A DNA stretch of 64,000 nucleotides from Agelaius tricolor (GCA_023055355.1 JALJCS010000024.1:8323501-8387500), one strand, 5' to 3'. Shown: positions 37,784 to 51,300, counted from the first letter of the stretch. Numbers and translations are program-made. Notes: generated by a model not told the origin, from the sequence alone.

Positions 37784-37880
37784 CCTCAAACAAAAAACAA
37801 AACAAAACACCACCACAAAAAAAACCCAAAAAAAACCAAAAAACCCCAAACAAAAAAAATGAACAACAACAGAAAAACCC
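37784..37880. repeat. A/C low-complexity tract
   Basis: A-rich sequence with scattered C ('caaaacaaaacaccaccac' type) continues from the GAAAA array. It resembles the tract at 30935-31098. The 92-codon frame across both (37584-37862) is low-complexity K/T/P and is not a gene. Confidence 0.85.
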
Positions 37881-39099
37881 ACCAAACCTAAACTAAATAA
37901 CAGTTCTACATTTCAGACACCAGGATTTCAAAAGAAGCTGCTGAGTGCTTTTCAAAGTGCTAAGTACATGTGCTTCTTAAGACTGGTTATTACTGTAAAC
38001 TTTCATCATTAACCAAGGAAATTTTGACTCACAACTGATCCAAAAGCTGCAGCTTTGTGCACTTAACAAGGCAGCAAAGTCTGTCCTTAATCAAAATGCA
38101 GAAAGAACAATTTACTCTGTGCTGCGTCCATGTTCTTTGTCAATTGCAGAAGATGCTGCTGAGTGTATAACACTCTTACAAAGTCAGAATGGTTTTTTTG
38201 TTCATAAATATTAATTCAAGGCACTCAGCCTCAAACATTTGAAAGTCTTGGCTCTTTTCTATTATTATTCATTGCACAATGATCTTTTAATTGGAAATAT
38301 ACAATTACCAGAATACTAATTCTGTTTTTCTGTCTTGGAATTAATATGAGTTTACCTGTACACAAAGAAATGCTGCAAGGGCTTATTTGGCTGTATCTTA
38401 AACCAGACAAATGTCTCACTATACTGTATGTGTATGTAAATATTACACAAAATATATATTTTACATCTAGATGCCTACTGTCATAACAGAGATGTTTTTA
38501 TAGGGCAAGAGCTCTGAGAGTAACCAAATTTCCCCTGCTGCAGTCATTTAAAAAATCAAAGTAAGGCAGAGGCTCTAATTAATTTCAAATAAGAATGAAA
38601 AATCTGTTGGGCTTGACAGCAGCATTTTGCAAAAAATCTGGTGTCATCTGGATTTGACTGATAATATGTTAACAACATACTGTTTCAGTGAGATCCCTTG
38701 ATTTTTGAAGGATCAAATTATCCCTGTAAGAAAGCCTGGTTTTGACAAAACTAAAAGAGAAAAATCAACAGAAAATTGAGCAGTTTTTAGCAGAGATGCC
38801 TTGCTGAGCCATTCTTCCAAGATTTGCAGTGCTAGAGGAAGTAGCGATGCCTGGGGTGTTCTTCAGAGAACCCAAATGTTTGCCCAAGCAATGGGCCTAA
38901 GATAGCTCTCCTTCAACACTGATCCAAAATATCCCCTGGGTATGAATTTTTTCCTGGATGGAAGAGAAGAAGATTATTTTTCTTACTTTTTTTTTCCCTG
39001 AATTCACTTACCTTCCTGCTAACTTTATTTTAAAAGCATGTAACTCACAACATAAAAACAGAGAAAGCAACATCTTCATGAAGAGTGATTTTTCAAGAT
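37881..39099. other. Unique AT-rich DNA, no gene seen
   Basis: I see no gene, RNA or repeat family. Confidence 0.5.
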
Positions 39100-39845
39100 G
39101 AAGGACTTTTTACAAGGGCATGTAGTGATAGGACAAGGAGTAATACCCTGAAAGATAAACTGAAATTAGATAGAAGGAAGTTATTGTAAATGCAGGTTCA
39201 CCAATGAGGGGTGAGAATGATGCATCTGACTCCATCTTATCAGAAGGCTAATTTATTACTTTATTATACTATATTATGTTAAAGATAATACTTATTATGT
39301 TAAGAGATATACTATACTATACTAAAGAATACAGAAAAGCTACTTACTGAATGAAAAAAGGGTAATAATGAAAACTTGTGACTCTCTCCAGAGTCCCAAC
39401 ACAGCTTGGCACTGATTGGCCAAAGAGTGAAAACAACTCGCAGCAGAATCCAATGAAACAATCACCTGTGGGTAAACAACCTCCAAACACATTCCACATC
39501 AGCACAACACAGGAGAAGCAAATGAGATAAGAATTGTTTTCCTTTTCTCTGAGGCCTCTCTCGCTGCCTTTCACCTTCCCAGGAGAAAAACCCTGGGCAT
39601 AGGAATTTTTTCAGAGAATGTGAATGCCACAGGAAGATATTCTTCACTGTGAGGCTGATGAGGCACTGGAACAAGCTGATGTGGCTGCCCCATCCCTGGG
39701 AGTGTTCAAAGCCAGGTTGGACATGGCTCAGAGCAGCCTGTTCTAGTGCACCATGCCCCTGTCCATGGCAGAGGGATTGGGACAAGGTGATCATTAAGGT
39801 CCCTTTAAACCCAAACCCTTCAGTGGTTCTATCACGAGTTATTCA
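39100..39845 (+). mobile_element. CR1 LINE 3' fragment, split by an LTR insertion
   Basis: Left part: 'catgtagtgataggacaagg' and 'gaaattagatagaaggaag', up to 39181. Right part from 39632: 'tattcttcactgtgaggctg', 'aggcactggaacaagctgat', 'ccccatccctgggagtgttc' and 'ccatggcagagggattggga', then the tail 'gatcattaaggtccc...aacccaaacc'. This order is the CR1 3' end exactly, and the 450-bp insert at 39182-39631 interrupts it. The right part keeps only traces of the reverse transcriptase end and is non-coding. Confidence 0.88.
39182..39631 (-). mobile_element. Solo LTR (family A, copy 2), 450 bp
   Basis: On the minus strand it begins TGTGGCATTCACATTCTCTG, as does the copy at 5446-5866, and the two match throughout apart from small indels. 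One of these is an extra AT-rich 'aataagtattatctt'-type segment near 39280-39300. The duplication is ggaagt (39176-39181) against ggaaga (39632-39637), 6 bp with one mismatch. In CR1 the target reads 'ggaagaaattcttcac'. TTTATT near 39250 gives the sense-strand AATAAA. No internal retroviral sequence is present. Minus-strand frames here (76 and 110 codons) are LTR shadows. Confidence 0.85.
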
Positions 39846-41324
39846 CCTCTGGTGCTGAACTGTTATCCTTTAAGAGCTGCCTCTTTCCTTTTAAAAGTAG
39901 TTATAAAATAATTCAATTCTCAGTGGGTCGAAGATCGGGGCAGCTATGGATGGTGCATTCCTCACATTCCCTAGCAAGTCCCTGGTGTTTCTGTGCTGAT
40001 TAGTGGATTACCCAGGCAAAAGGAACAAGCTCTGGAGGGGCAATCAGGAGAAAGACACCGAATGCCTCTGTCCCAGATGATTAAGATTGTCTCCTGAGAG
40101 ATAGAGAAGAATCACTCCAAGCCTTTGCAGCAGGGCTAATGAAGACTGATTTCTTGAAGCTGCAGCACAATTCCCCAGCTCCATAGCCACCCCTCCCTCC
40201 TCCCCTGCAGTAACCTCAGCTCCCCTCCACGTCCTCAGCTGCCTCTGCAGGAAGGCTCAGGCACACGCCTGTGCCACTGGAGCCAGAGGTGTGCTCTGGG
40301 CCAGCTGGCTGCTCTTGGCATCCCTGGCAAGCATGGAGCCAACAGCCTCAGGTCTGCATAGGGAGGGGGCATCAGGCAGACCTGAAAAGATATTTTTGGC
40401 TTTCCCACCCTTCTATCAGATTTGAGTGGAGGTAATCAATGAGCTGGGAGTATTATTGTAAAAGACAGAGAAGTTTCTGAGATAGCATGTGGGTATATTC
40501 TTTATTAAAATCAAGAGAAGCGGGGGGGAGAAATTGGCACATTATGCACAACCTTAATATAATGCCAGGCTTTTGGAAGCTGGAAGTGGGATTTCTGTCT
40601 GTATAATGTTTCTGAGCAGAAGTTCAGGCATCAACCTGCCAGTGCTGCTGCTCTGCTCTTATTCTCCCTCTGCAATAGTCATTTAGAGTAAAGAGAACTT
40701 AATGCTGCTGAGTTCTGAACTTCAAATGGTGGATTCCTGCTTAGATTTGAAAAACATACATTTCAACTGGTCATTCACCTATGACAAAGATTTATCAAAA
40801 ATCTTTGCTGGCAGTGACTTAATCATGTGTTGAAGTATTTCTTAAACAGAGGAAGCCATTGCTTTCTTTCATAAAAAGTCAGGTTTGCTGCAAGTAAATG
40901 CATGGACAAAATATATCTCCAGCTGCTCTTTTAATTCCAAGTTCTCCTTTGTTTTTACAAGGAAATAAAGTAAAATAAGAAAAAAACCCAAACCTTACCA
41001 AGCCTGAAAACAGAGCAGCACCATAACTTCACTTGTGGAAAGAAAAGCAGTTGGCTGCATGCAAAAATTCTGACGTATGGTCTCTAACTTTAAAATTCAA
41101 ATAGTGATGATGAAAACTATAGGCAAAGCAATGGCTATTAGTAAAGGCATAAAGAACTGTTTCAGAGCAGCACTCTGAGAAAGTACAACTTGGGGCATCT
41201 ATTTTGTTCCAGCTTTGGTGCCCTTGAGATGCACTGCAAGAAGGGAGCTTTGAGAATGCCAGGGCCTCAGTTTGTAAGCAGGGAGATGCCAAAATGCCAC
41301 GTGCAGCTCATAGTGCCAGGAGAG
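39846..41324. other. Unique DNA, no gene seen
   Basis: A slightly G+C-richer part lies at 40190-40380. No exon or repeat family is recognised. Confidence 0.5.
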
Positions 41325-41411
41325 GATCCTGCAGGGAAATAGGGATGAGGCTAGCAGGACCCCTCTGGCCTTGGGGTTCTGCTGGCCTCATCCCTATTTC
41401 CCTGCAGGATC
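41325..41411 (+). repeat. Near-perfect 39-bp-stem inverted repeat (hairpin)
   Basis: The left arm 41325-41363 and right arm 41373-41411 are reverse complements at 37 of 39 positions, with a 9-nt loop (tctggcctt, 41364-41372). Both differences (41352 and 41358 against 41384 and 41378) become G-U pairs if the + strand is transcribed, so that RNA would pair along the whole stem. On the minus strand they would be A-C mismatches. The size (87 nt) is in the range of microRNA precursors, but the stem is more perfect than usual for an old one. A recent template-switch inverted duplication is the main alternative. No known microRNA family is recognised. Confidence 0.9.
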
Positions 41412-44400
41412 TAGTATCTGGCTGATAAAACCATGGGTTTCAAGGCTTTCCTGGCCTGCTCACCAGGCCTACTGAGTTACCCAGCAGTGCCCCTGGTCAT
41501 GGGCAAACCCCATGGTATAATGAACATGCTTTAAAACAACCTCATGCCACATGGATAAAGAATTGCTCATGGATTTCCTGCTGTAGAGTTCAACTCCCAG
41601 TAGCAGGTTGTATTTTTAGTCATGAAAATTCCTGATCTAGGAAGCACTCCTTTGTCCAGTGGAGTCACAGATCCACTCCTTTGGCCAATGGATCATCAGT
41701 CACAGATCCACTAATCAAAGTGCAAAAACCCATTAACTACATGGCATGTTAATCTCAGGAGCTCTGGAGTCACTCCTGTGTATCACCATGAAAAAGAGGT
41801 TTCAAATCCTGGTTGAAGAGATGTGCAATGCAGGTGAGGTGAAGCAGAGCTGCTGTTTAGCATGATCAGGGTATACAGAAACAGGTATGAAACTACTTAT
41901 ACAACTACCGAGTAAATTCAGGAGATTTATTCATTGCTATTTTATGGATCATCTCAACATTGAATCTTAACTTATAATAGTAGTCTGGAAATACACATTT
42001 AACAAAAAGTATATCATGAAAAATCCTCAGGAATATGAATTTGGAAAACTGGCCATACTTCTGCAGGAGGATTTCTTTATTATTTCTTTAGACTAGTTAA
42101 AAAAATTCCTTTAAAATACTGAAACTCATTTTTAAATTAATGAGTACAAACTTCCCAAAACATTATAAATTCATTAAAGTATTAAATGCAACTTCTTTAC
42201 AGATTACCAAGCTATTCAAGTTCCCATTTATGAATATTATTTAAAAATCTCATTTTCTATTTGGTTTTAGAAAAAACTAGATTTAATATTTCCAATTAAA
42301 TAATTCTCATGTGAATTCTTGTGAGGAGAAAGAGTCTCTTAATACTTATTTTCAGATGAGGGGAAAAAAATAAGCTATTTTATATGCAAATACAACGGAT
42401 TTCATTTAATTGTTCCTGAGGGAAGAAGAAGATTTGTATGCAAACCTCTTGCCAACTGGAGACTTCAACCTCCTAATTTCTTTTCCTCTCAAATCATTAA
42501 TTAATAACTGCTCCTTCCTAATGGGAAAGAGTGCAGTTCCTGCAGGGCACTGTATTCAAGACCTCTATGTCCCAAAAAATTCAGCAGAAGATGGGGTTGG
42601 TAGGACTCAACTGTGGAAGCTGCTCCAGTGCAGAGACAAGTGCTCAACGTATCCATAACAAGCCCAGCAAAACAAGAGCAAATTTTCCCAAAAAAATAAT
42701 GCTGCAGGAAGTATCTATTAGCCACCATGAGAGAATTCACCTCCAGCAGGCATGCAGTGATCAAAATGATCATTCCAGTGTATCTGTATGAAACATCCTT
42801 TGCTGATCCCTGTGTTCCGTGCTGTTCCCATGGCAAGGGCTGGAAGCACTCAGCTCACTGGCACAGCCGGGCGCTCAGGCAAGACAAATCATCCATCATC
42901 AGGCCACTTAAATTTCATCTCTGTCTTTTACCCTGTGGGAAAAGTCTACAGGGTGTCTTGTAGGGGAAAGCATTTTAAAATGGCATTATCACAAGCACAG
43001 AAGCCAGGCCACCTTTTGCAGAGAGGCAGGTCTCACGCTAGCACAGCTGGGTTTCAGGCTGCATCACAGAGACCTTTTTCTGTGCTCTCTCGTCCTGATG
43101 AACATCCCTGAATCTTTCTCAGACCAAGGTGTTCTTGACCCTGCTTAGTTAATGTATCCACTTTACATCCAATTTATACAAAAATTCTCATCTCCCCTTA
43201 TCTAGCTAATCACTTCATGCAGTCTAAACACTTTGCTAACCAGCTGAAAGGCAGATTTACAGAATGCTCAATATACATAAACCTTAACCACTAGTTTAGA
43301 AAAGAGAGACACCCAAGCAGCTGAGCATAGACAAAGCTAGGGACACCCACTCATCCTTCTGTCCTTTTTGCCAAAGAGGTTTGCAGTTTTCTGTGTCACA
43401 CTCCTGTGTGTCAGTAGATGTGCAGAAAAACAACAAATGGTTGGGCTTTTGTTCTTTTGCTCCTGAATTTGCACTCCAGCTTCTTGCTCTCACACAGAGA
43501 ATTTGAGAAGCATGTTGTGCTCACCAGTCCTGTGATTTAATAACCTGTTCCTCTTCAGGTGCAAATTATGGTCTTTGAAAGAGGTGATTTCAATTGCCTC
43601 CAGCTGCTATCATGCCCACTCCAGGCACATCCAGGCCCTTGCCTGTTCCCACACATGCTTCAACCACCACTCACACTGTGTTGTCTGGCAAGGCAAATGG
43701 GGCTCGAGCATGATTCACAGCCTAATGGAGTAATTCTAGCCTCAAGAAAACCCTGATGTGTGTTTGGGGGTGTAGTGAATTTACCACTAGAGAAAGAAAA
43801 GTAGAATTCCAGGTGCCAAGCCCACCACTCCAAATGCTGTACATAAACATATCCTTTTGGGTGCCTTCTGAAGTACTAGTACATGTACCAATGTGTACAA
43901 AATATTATTCCACATCTTATGAAAAACTCAAGATGTTTTAAAATAAGCTTCTCCCTCAAGAGGCAACAAGAGGATGGTTAATTAGGAGAAAATTTTTCTT
44001 TTGTTTTGTTACTCATAGTAGCCTGACAGAAGAGTGCTTTATAGACATGTAAGAATTATAGTGCAAATAATTAAGTTTTTCCAAACAATAGATAACATCA
44101 ATCAGTTCCCAAAGCACTGTTTGAGGTTGACTAAAGGACTCAGAGTTTGTTTCTCCAAATGACTTAGAGCTTTCGTTCCATGATTGTACTTTTTCTACTC
44201 AGAAGTAGAGCAGCTTTGTAAATTGTTTAGATGAATAGTTCCAGTATTTTTGTTACCTTTTACACCAGGATCTGTATTCAGTATTAGCTCCAAGTAGAGA
44301 TGGAACATTAGCTGCACCTACAGCCAAATTGAAGAACCATGTTATATTATTTATTGCTCAAAATTATGTAAAGATATGGTTCATGATTCAAATGTTTGTA

Positions 44401-47111
44401 GCTATTACAAAGTCCATTACATGAGATTCACAATGATTGTCTTAAGCTCCTTAATTATGATTTGAAGAGCATAACTGTCAAAACCTGCCAACCAAAAGCA
44501 AAAAACAGTCATACTCTATATGGTGACTTATGGATAAAAGCTCCTGTCAACAAAAGCCAATATCATGTCATTAAAAGTGTTGCTGAATTAGAGATGGAAG
44601 TTACTATTCAGCTGGAAGTCATAGCAACAAAACACATGCTTGTCTTTCTCTGGCTTTATCATTGATTTCAGGAGTGAATTTTGCATGGTTTGTTAGCTGC
44701 CCTATCTATACACAGAGGTTTTGGAAATTAGCTAAAGCTCTTAAATTTCCTATTAATGGAACTGAGCATACAAGAAATACTGATTTAATGAAGCGATAAA
44801 AACTCTGTTCAGTATTTTTCAGCAAAATAGATTAAAAGGAACAAAAGTGTGGCAATTCAGTAGTTTAAATTGAAAGAAATAATTTAATCCTATACCTAAG
44901 AAAAAACTTATGTGTCACATCACCCTTCTGCTTTAAGCCTCTCTCCTGACTCCTTGACCTTCTTCTAAAATAGCAGCTGACAGGACATCATCACTTGAAG
45001 AAGGTTCTTGTTAATCTGACAGTCATAATCTGCTCACATTCCAGAGCTGCACAGTTTATTGTGCCAGATTATATTTTATTTCAATTCCTATATGCTCACT
45101 CATAACAACAGGTTCCTCAAAATGGCTTTATATATTTCTAATATTTCAGTGTTGGCAGTCTTTTGGCAGGCTAGTTAAAACCAAGAAATGCAACCTACAA
45201 ATTCACATGACCCAATTACTGACCAAAGCAGAAAAATATTGAAGCTGAAAAGTCAACCTGATCTGAAAACTGACAACCATTAGACCAGCTCAGGTAGTTT
45301 TGTGGCAATCATAGAAATGAATTATCTCTAGGGCTAAATATTAATTGTTTGTAAAGTGGTTTAGAAGTCAATAACACACTCATCAACTCATTAAATCTGG
45401 GTTTTTTTACTATGGTTTCAGAACTATCTTACAATGAAATACTACAACTCTTTTAACTAAGTCAAAGCACTTTGATACTGCTAAATTAATGTCAAATAAG
45501 TCCCTTTTAGTCTGAGATCAATACATTAAAAAAAAGTATTTTGTTCTAGCAATATGAAAAAGTAATGGAATTTTGTAATGGATTTCACGATAAGGAATTG
45601 AAATTTGATTTAATACTTGACTTGCATGTGAATTCAGCTTTTAGCAGCTGCAAAAGCTCATTTCTGCCATTTGGCTGTAACACATTCACTGTACTCCCCC
45701 AATTATTTGACTTCCCACAGCTTCTAGGTCATCACTGCTGAGGCAGAAGTGCAACCAGGATTGAATTTGTCCAAAGAGCTTCTGTTGGATATTTGGGAGC
45801 AGCAGGGTTGGAGCTGGTCACAAATCTTCAACATAGATCTATGTGCTATCCTGGAGATAGGAACAAACCTAGGACTAAAGACAGATACACTTACAGCATA
45901 ACCCAGGTCAGGGCCAGGTCTAAGCCTAAATGAGGTTCCTGGGCACATGGTCAGGGGCTGGGGAGAGGTTCTGGGTGAGGCTGGTCAGGGCCACTAAGGG
46001 CCATTCCTACTTTTGGGGTGAAGAGTGAGAAACCAAAAGATGAGGTTGCAGAGTGACTATAGAGCTCAGGGGTTTATGAAGAATTGTATGTGTCTGGGTA
46101 GTAAACTTAGGGAAAATGAGAAAGTAGGACTTGAACTCAGAGGGGAGGTCAAAATCCATGAAAAAAGGTGATGTGTATTGACATCAAGTAAAAAAAAAAA
46201 TTAAAAGAAGGAATAAAAAAACCCCCAAACACTACAGCTAAAAACTGAAGAATGGAGTTTGATGTGCAAACTGCCCCCAGGGAGGGAAGTAAGACTAATG
46301 GTACAATGCAGAGGTAAGGCTGAAACACTCAAGAGAAGCTCAGACATGAGTAAATTTGGGCTGTGAAACCATTCTCTCTCTCTCTCTCAGAGGCTGCAGG
46401 CTTCTTGTCTCTTCTCACTTTTTGTCAGGAGTCTGGTAGTGTGTCATGTCTCCAGAGATGATGCCCAGATAAGCTACCAAATCACCACTCTCATGTGACA
46501 AAGAGCAGAGCAGTAACTGTATAGACTGCATTTTGTGATGACTGAGGTGAGGGTCAATTTCATTTTTTTAAATTTTCACATTTTATTTCTTTTTAAAAAC
46601 AAAAATCAACCTCTATTAAATTTAAATGATGCAAAGTATTCAATGGTTATGAAAATCCAACACTTAATTTGCTGTGCCACTTATTCTGGTTATCTTCATC
46701 CCATGAGTTTATGATACATGGATAATTACCTGATTAAACAAATCATCCTTTTACCCACATCAAACTCCATTAAGCACATACATGGGTCATTTCTGCTGAC
46801 TCCTCTCTACTGCTCTGCTCATTTGTTAGATGGAAAAAGGCATGAGAGGAATGTTATTCTTTTGACCAAAATGCAGCTGAGGAAAAGCCAGGAAACTAAA
46901 GTTGTCCACAGCAGTTGTTCCAAGCTATGCTGAGCAAGTCAATCCTGCCTTTTGCCTTAAGCTTGCCTTTACATCTGGGGCCTATGCTCTCCATTAGTAA
47001 AATGGGAAATAAGAGGATGATGTTACTGCAGGAGATGTACAAGCAAATATGGTTTGGGGTTTTTTGCTGTTTTTTTTTCCAAAATGCTTCTTTTACTTCC
47101 CAATGCAGATT
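41412..47111. other. Unique AT-rich DNA, no gene seen
   Basis: A short imperfect duplication around 'cactcctttg' / 'gtcacagatccact' is at 41646-41711. An A-run is at about 46190. A (ct)n run of about 14 bp is near 46375. No exon or transposon is recognised. Confidence 0.5.
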
Positions 47112-47157
47112 CAGTCACAGAATCACAGAATATGCTGAGTTGGAAGGGACCCACAAG
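47112..47157 (-). mobile_element. CR1 LINE 3'-tail remnant, reverse
   Basis: tcacagaatcacagaatatg followed by 'gagttggaagggaccc' is the reverse complement of a CR1 3' end ('gggtcccttccaactc...gattctgtgattctgtga'). About 46 bp remain. It is the tail only. Confidence 0.82.
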
Positions 47158-47994
47158 AAAAACTGAAGCTTACTGACAAGCACTGTCTTCTGTCCAAATT
47201 CAAGAAGTAATCTGGGGGTAAAGCATCTTTATGTGTTTTATCTGACTAACACTCATTAAAGAAAAGCTATTCACCAAGGCTTGAACTGAGAATGCACAGG
47301 TAATTTTGTTCTGATAAGTGTTTGACTCCACTATCGACATAATGTTACTCTGACCATTTCTTTGAGTATATGATGTACCTGGTGTGCTCTTCTAGGCACT
47401 TACAGCAGGATTAATGTACCTCCAACTGAAGCTAGTGAGCCCTTCAAATATACTTATTAAGGTTAACAAGACAGCTTATTTGAATTAAAGCTTCATGAAC
47501 AAAGGAATGCTATTCAGACCTCACATTATGTAACAGTTATCTTCAAAATACTTTTGGAAATGTATCTAACTGTGGAACATTTTTAGAGTATCTTTCTACT
47601 TCTAAGAACATTAGAAGTTTTTAAAGTTTGTAAATGGAATTTGAGTTCAACAAACCTTCTCATTTCAAAAGGTTCAGTAAAAAATATAAGGCTGCAGAAT
47701 TGAGAACTACATTTTTGTCTTGCAAGACTTCCTTCCCATTGACTTGTGATGAGTCTCAGTAGCCTGTCAAATTAATATACACTTTCTACATGGACTTCAT
47801 TAATCTACACAGAATACCTAGTCCATCAATATTAAAAGTACCTTAACAAGGAGAGGGGGTGGACAGGGAGTGGGGTTCTGTCTTATCAATTGCTGTGCAG
47901 TGGGTCAACATCAATAAATGATTATGGCAAGGAACAGACCATTTGTACAGTGAGCTGTTCCTAAACCCATTAATTTAGGGAGTAAGAATGAAAT
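47158..47994. other. Unique AT-rich DNA, no gene seen
   Basis: No feature is recognised. Confidence 0.5.
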
Positions 47995-48310
47995 GCAATT
48001 TTTATATTTCTTGTCCTTATCTCTGCTTGGTTTAATTTTACTTTCCTCTCTCCATCTATTTTCCTCTGCTCTCCTCAGCAATTGTCATTTCTGTCTGGAA
48101 AATATATGTGCTGGAGATTCAGCTTTTGTCATTCTATTTTCTCTTTTGTTTCTCCCTTTCCCTTTTCTTTCACAATACTTTTTATCTTTCCTTTGTAACA
48201 CATTTCAGCTTCACTTTTACTTTGTTTTTTTTCCTTCCCTCCTTTGCAGATTTTTCCCTCCCTCTTTTGTAGCTTCCTCCCTCCCTTATGTATTTTTCCT
48301 CTCTCAGATT
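47995..48310 (+). repeat. Long polypyrimidine-rich tract
   Basis: About 300 bp in which T and C dominate the + strand, with repeated 'ccctcc', 'tttcctc' and 'tcccttcc' blocks and several 'gcag' / 'gtag' endings (near 48249 and 48272). The 106-codon forward frame (rich in L, F and S) and the 67-codon reverse frame (rich in K, E and G) reflect base composition, not a protein. Confidence 0.7.
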
Positions 48311-51300
48311 TAGTTTCTGATGAAATAACCACTTTACTTTTATAAAATACAGGTGATTTACTTATTTCTTTAAAGATATATGTATAATTTTGGTCTGGTT
48401 TTTAGGTGGTAGTAAATCTGCAAAATATTTTCATCATGTTTGAATTCTCTAAGTTTGCATTTTTTTTTCCTGGATCAATCTAGATCTGTCCATAAAAAAT
48501 GAACTAGATTTTAGTACAAATTTTCCATTCTTTGGCCAATGTCCCTCTTGGCTGAACATTTTCAGAAGAGGAAAAGATTTTTCTCATTGAATAGTGAATA
48601 ACTGTGGAGATGACAGTGCCCCAGCCCAGGGTATCCTGGAATGGAAAGGGAACATGATAAACCTTGCATCAAAAGCAGTTTGTCTGTAGGAAGAGTTGTT
48701 GTGAATTCCCAAAGATTTAGAAAGAGGAGAAGAAGGTGGCAGCATTTTACAGCCACCTGAATGCTGATTCATCAGGCTTAATTAAAAGCAAATTCTTTAG
48801 TACTGGGAGCTGTCATCAGAAGGGAAAGAAAAGAGAAACCCCATGGGTATTCTCACTTCTTCTTTTTAGTAATTTCCCTGAAACTTTCAGAGGGCAAAAC
48901 TGAGCTTGATGAAACCAAATAATAAAGGCATCCACCCAGTTAGTGAATGTAGAAGAGGAGGAGCATGATTCCTGCCTTGCTGGATTAAGAATGCCTGAGA
49001 TAACAAAAGAGGATGGGAGGTGGGAAGGAAATTACAGTTTCTAAGGACAGGCTGCTACTAAAAATTCAAGGTTTTTTCATTCTTTTAATAATGAGATTGT
49101 TTCTGCTGTCTAAATTGGGTAAGGGCTATCTCTCCTAGCAGAACAGCAACAAAGCTGTCCAACAAGTGATATTTTTGAAAACAAGTGTTTTTCACTGTGT
49201 TTTTTCTCTTAATTTCTGGCATAAAGGAGCACTAATTTTAGGGGGAGGCTGAGTTCACAGAGAGTACATATATATTTAGATTGTATCTGTACTTGAAATA
49301 TACACTCCAAAGAGCTTCAACTCTAAGCCCACTGCAGCAGTAAACTTTGGTACCTTTGTGTGTGCCTGCTTGTGGAGACCAGCTTCTTGTACTGGTGGTT
49401 TATTACAAGATATGGGATGTGCTCTTCAAGCCAAACAATCCCAAAATCTTTCCAAGCTACATTTCATTACTTAAATAAAGCCAGAAAATTTTCCATTTTT
49501 TTGATGTTACCAAAGTTAGACTCTACTAATGCTATTTCATGAGATCCATTTTTTAAAAAAAAGCTTTTTGTATATCTCATTTCTACACAAAATGAATCGC
49601 ACTGCTCTTGGTCTCCCTGGTTTGCACACCCACTATCACAGCAGATGGATGGGTGACAGGATCTCTCCAGATCTCCTGTCCTCCCTTTCATCAAAGCTGT
49701 TGTAGCCACCCTGATCTGAGTGGGCAGCCAGTGTTTGGGACCTTCCTAGGGTGTTTCTGTCAGAAAATGATACTAATGGCACATGGCTCATACCTCTGAT
49801 GGAATCCTAGGTGACAAAGCATCCTTGTGTGTATACTTCTCTTTCCCTGCATACAAGAGAAAAACACAAGTTTGCCTCCCACACAGTTTTTTTTTCCTGA
49901 TTATTATGAGGCAAGGAGATGCAGGAAGGGAGCACAGGAGAAGGAGAGGAAATTCTTTTGATTGTTCTCTGGGCAAGAATCTTCAGTAAGAAGAGCAGCC
50001 TACCTCTGCCCCTAACCTGCTGCAAAGCTGCCAGACCCCAGGGCAGTTTGGACTCCTGCTCTGACAGTAGCAAATGGCCAGAGTGCACAGAAGAGCTCAT
50101 TGCTACACATAAACTCTGGTTTATGGCCCTTTTACCTTTAGCAAATAACTGGTACAGCATGCTCACATAAAAAGGCAAGTGGTGCCTTTCCCTGCCATCA
50201 TCATTTCATAGATGTGGTGAGACTTGGCCAGCTAAGTGTGTTCAACTGGACTTTGTTCTTTTGATAAAGGCATCATTCAAATGTAGCAATTAATGACAGC
50301 CTAGGCTAGAATAAGCTCTCACATGGAATATTAGGGCGAGGCAAAACTTAAAAATCGTCCTCCACATCTGTAACTAAAGCAGGGGAAAAATACCTTGAGA
50401 AGATCATGTAATCACTTAAGTTGCTATTTCATGTATCTTTAATACAACGCACTTAAAACTGTATAAAAAAATGATTTTTGTGATATTGCAGCCAACAATC
50501 TATGCTAATATGTAAAATGCTTTCATCACACCCAAGTTCTCCTTTCAACTGACTTTTTAGGAAATATTTTTGAACAAATATTCTATCTGATGTTACATTT
50601 TCAGGCTAGACTACAGAGGGATTATCCACTTGTTGCTTTAGTTTCTCCTCAGAGACTTCTGCAAAGTTTCATAAATCCAGATGATCAGTACAGGTCCTGG
50701 GGAAGATTTAATTTGGCACAGGGAATATATTCTTAGAAGAGATGGTAGACTTCCAAGATGCTGCTAAGAAAAACGATGTCTGACAGGCTGTTTAGGTCTG
50801 TGGGAGTTGATCTGTCACCTTCTTAGATTCTTATAAATTGCTGCAGGTGAAAATCAGGGTAAAATGCTAACATTTGTCCAGAGCATCTTAAAAGTCACTT
50901 TTAAGAAGTGGCTTAGAAGTTTAAGTTTTTAACCCTGGTAATCACCTGTCAAAAGTTTCTCTAGTCTAACTTCCTTGAATTAATAGAAAAGTCTTTATTT
51001 ATTTACCAGAAGTAAAAAAGTGCTTGCCTTTGGCCATAAGGTCTATGCTGCTGTCTATGAGGAGTAAGACTTGGAAGTGGCTTTCTGGACTTGGAAATGC
51101 TCTGACCTTTATTAGTGATTAAGTTTGAAACTAATCATGGAAGGAAAATGCTCTGGTCTCAGGAAAGAAGCAGTGAACACATTAATTATTTTTCCTTCTT
51201 CCAAAATCTGTGGCAGCAACAGGAATTTCCTCAAGCAGTTCAATCTCTGCAGATCAGGAGTTCATATTAAGTATTCTTGCCTGGGCTTCAAACCAAACCT

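Noticed and set aside
41646..41711. Repeated 'cactcctttg' and 'gtcacagatccact' words
   Set aside because: This is a short, imperfect local duplication with no further structure.
47993..48313. 106-codon L/F/S-rich frame with a hydrophobic start, like a secreted or membrane peptide
   Set aside because: The composition comes from a polypyrimidine tract. There is no family motif or codon signature.
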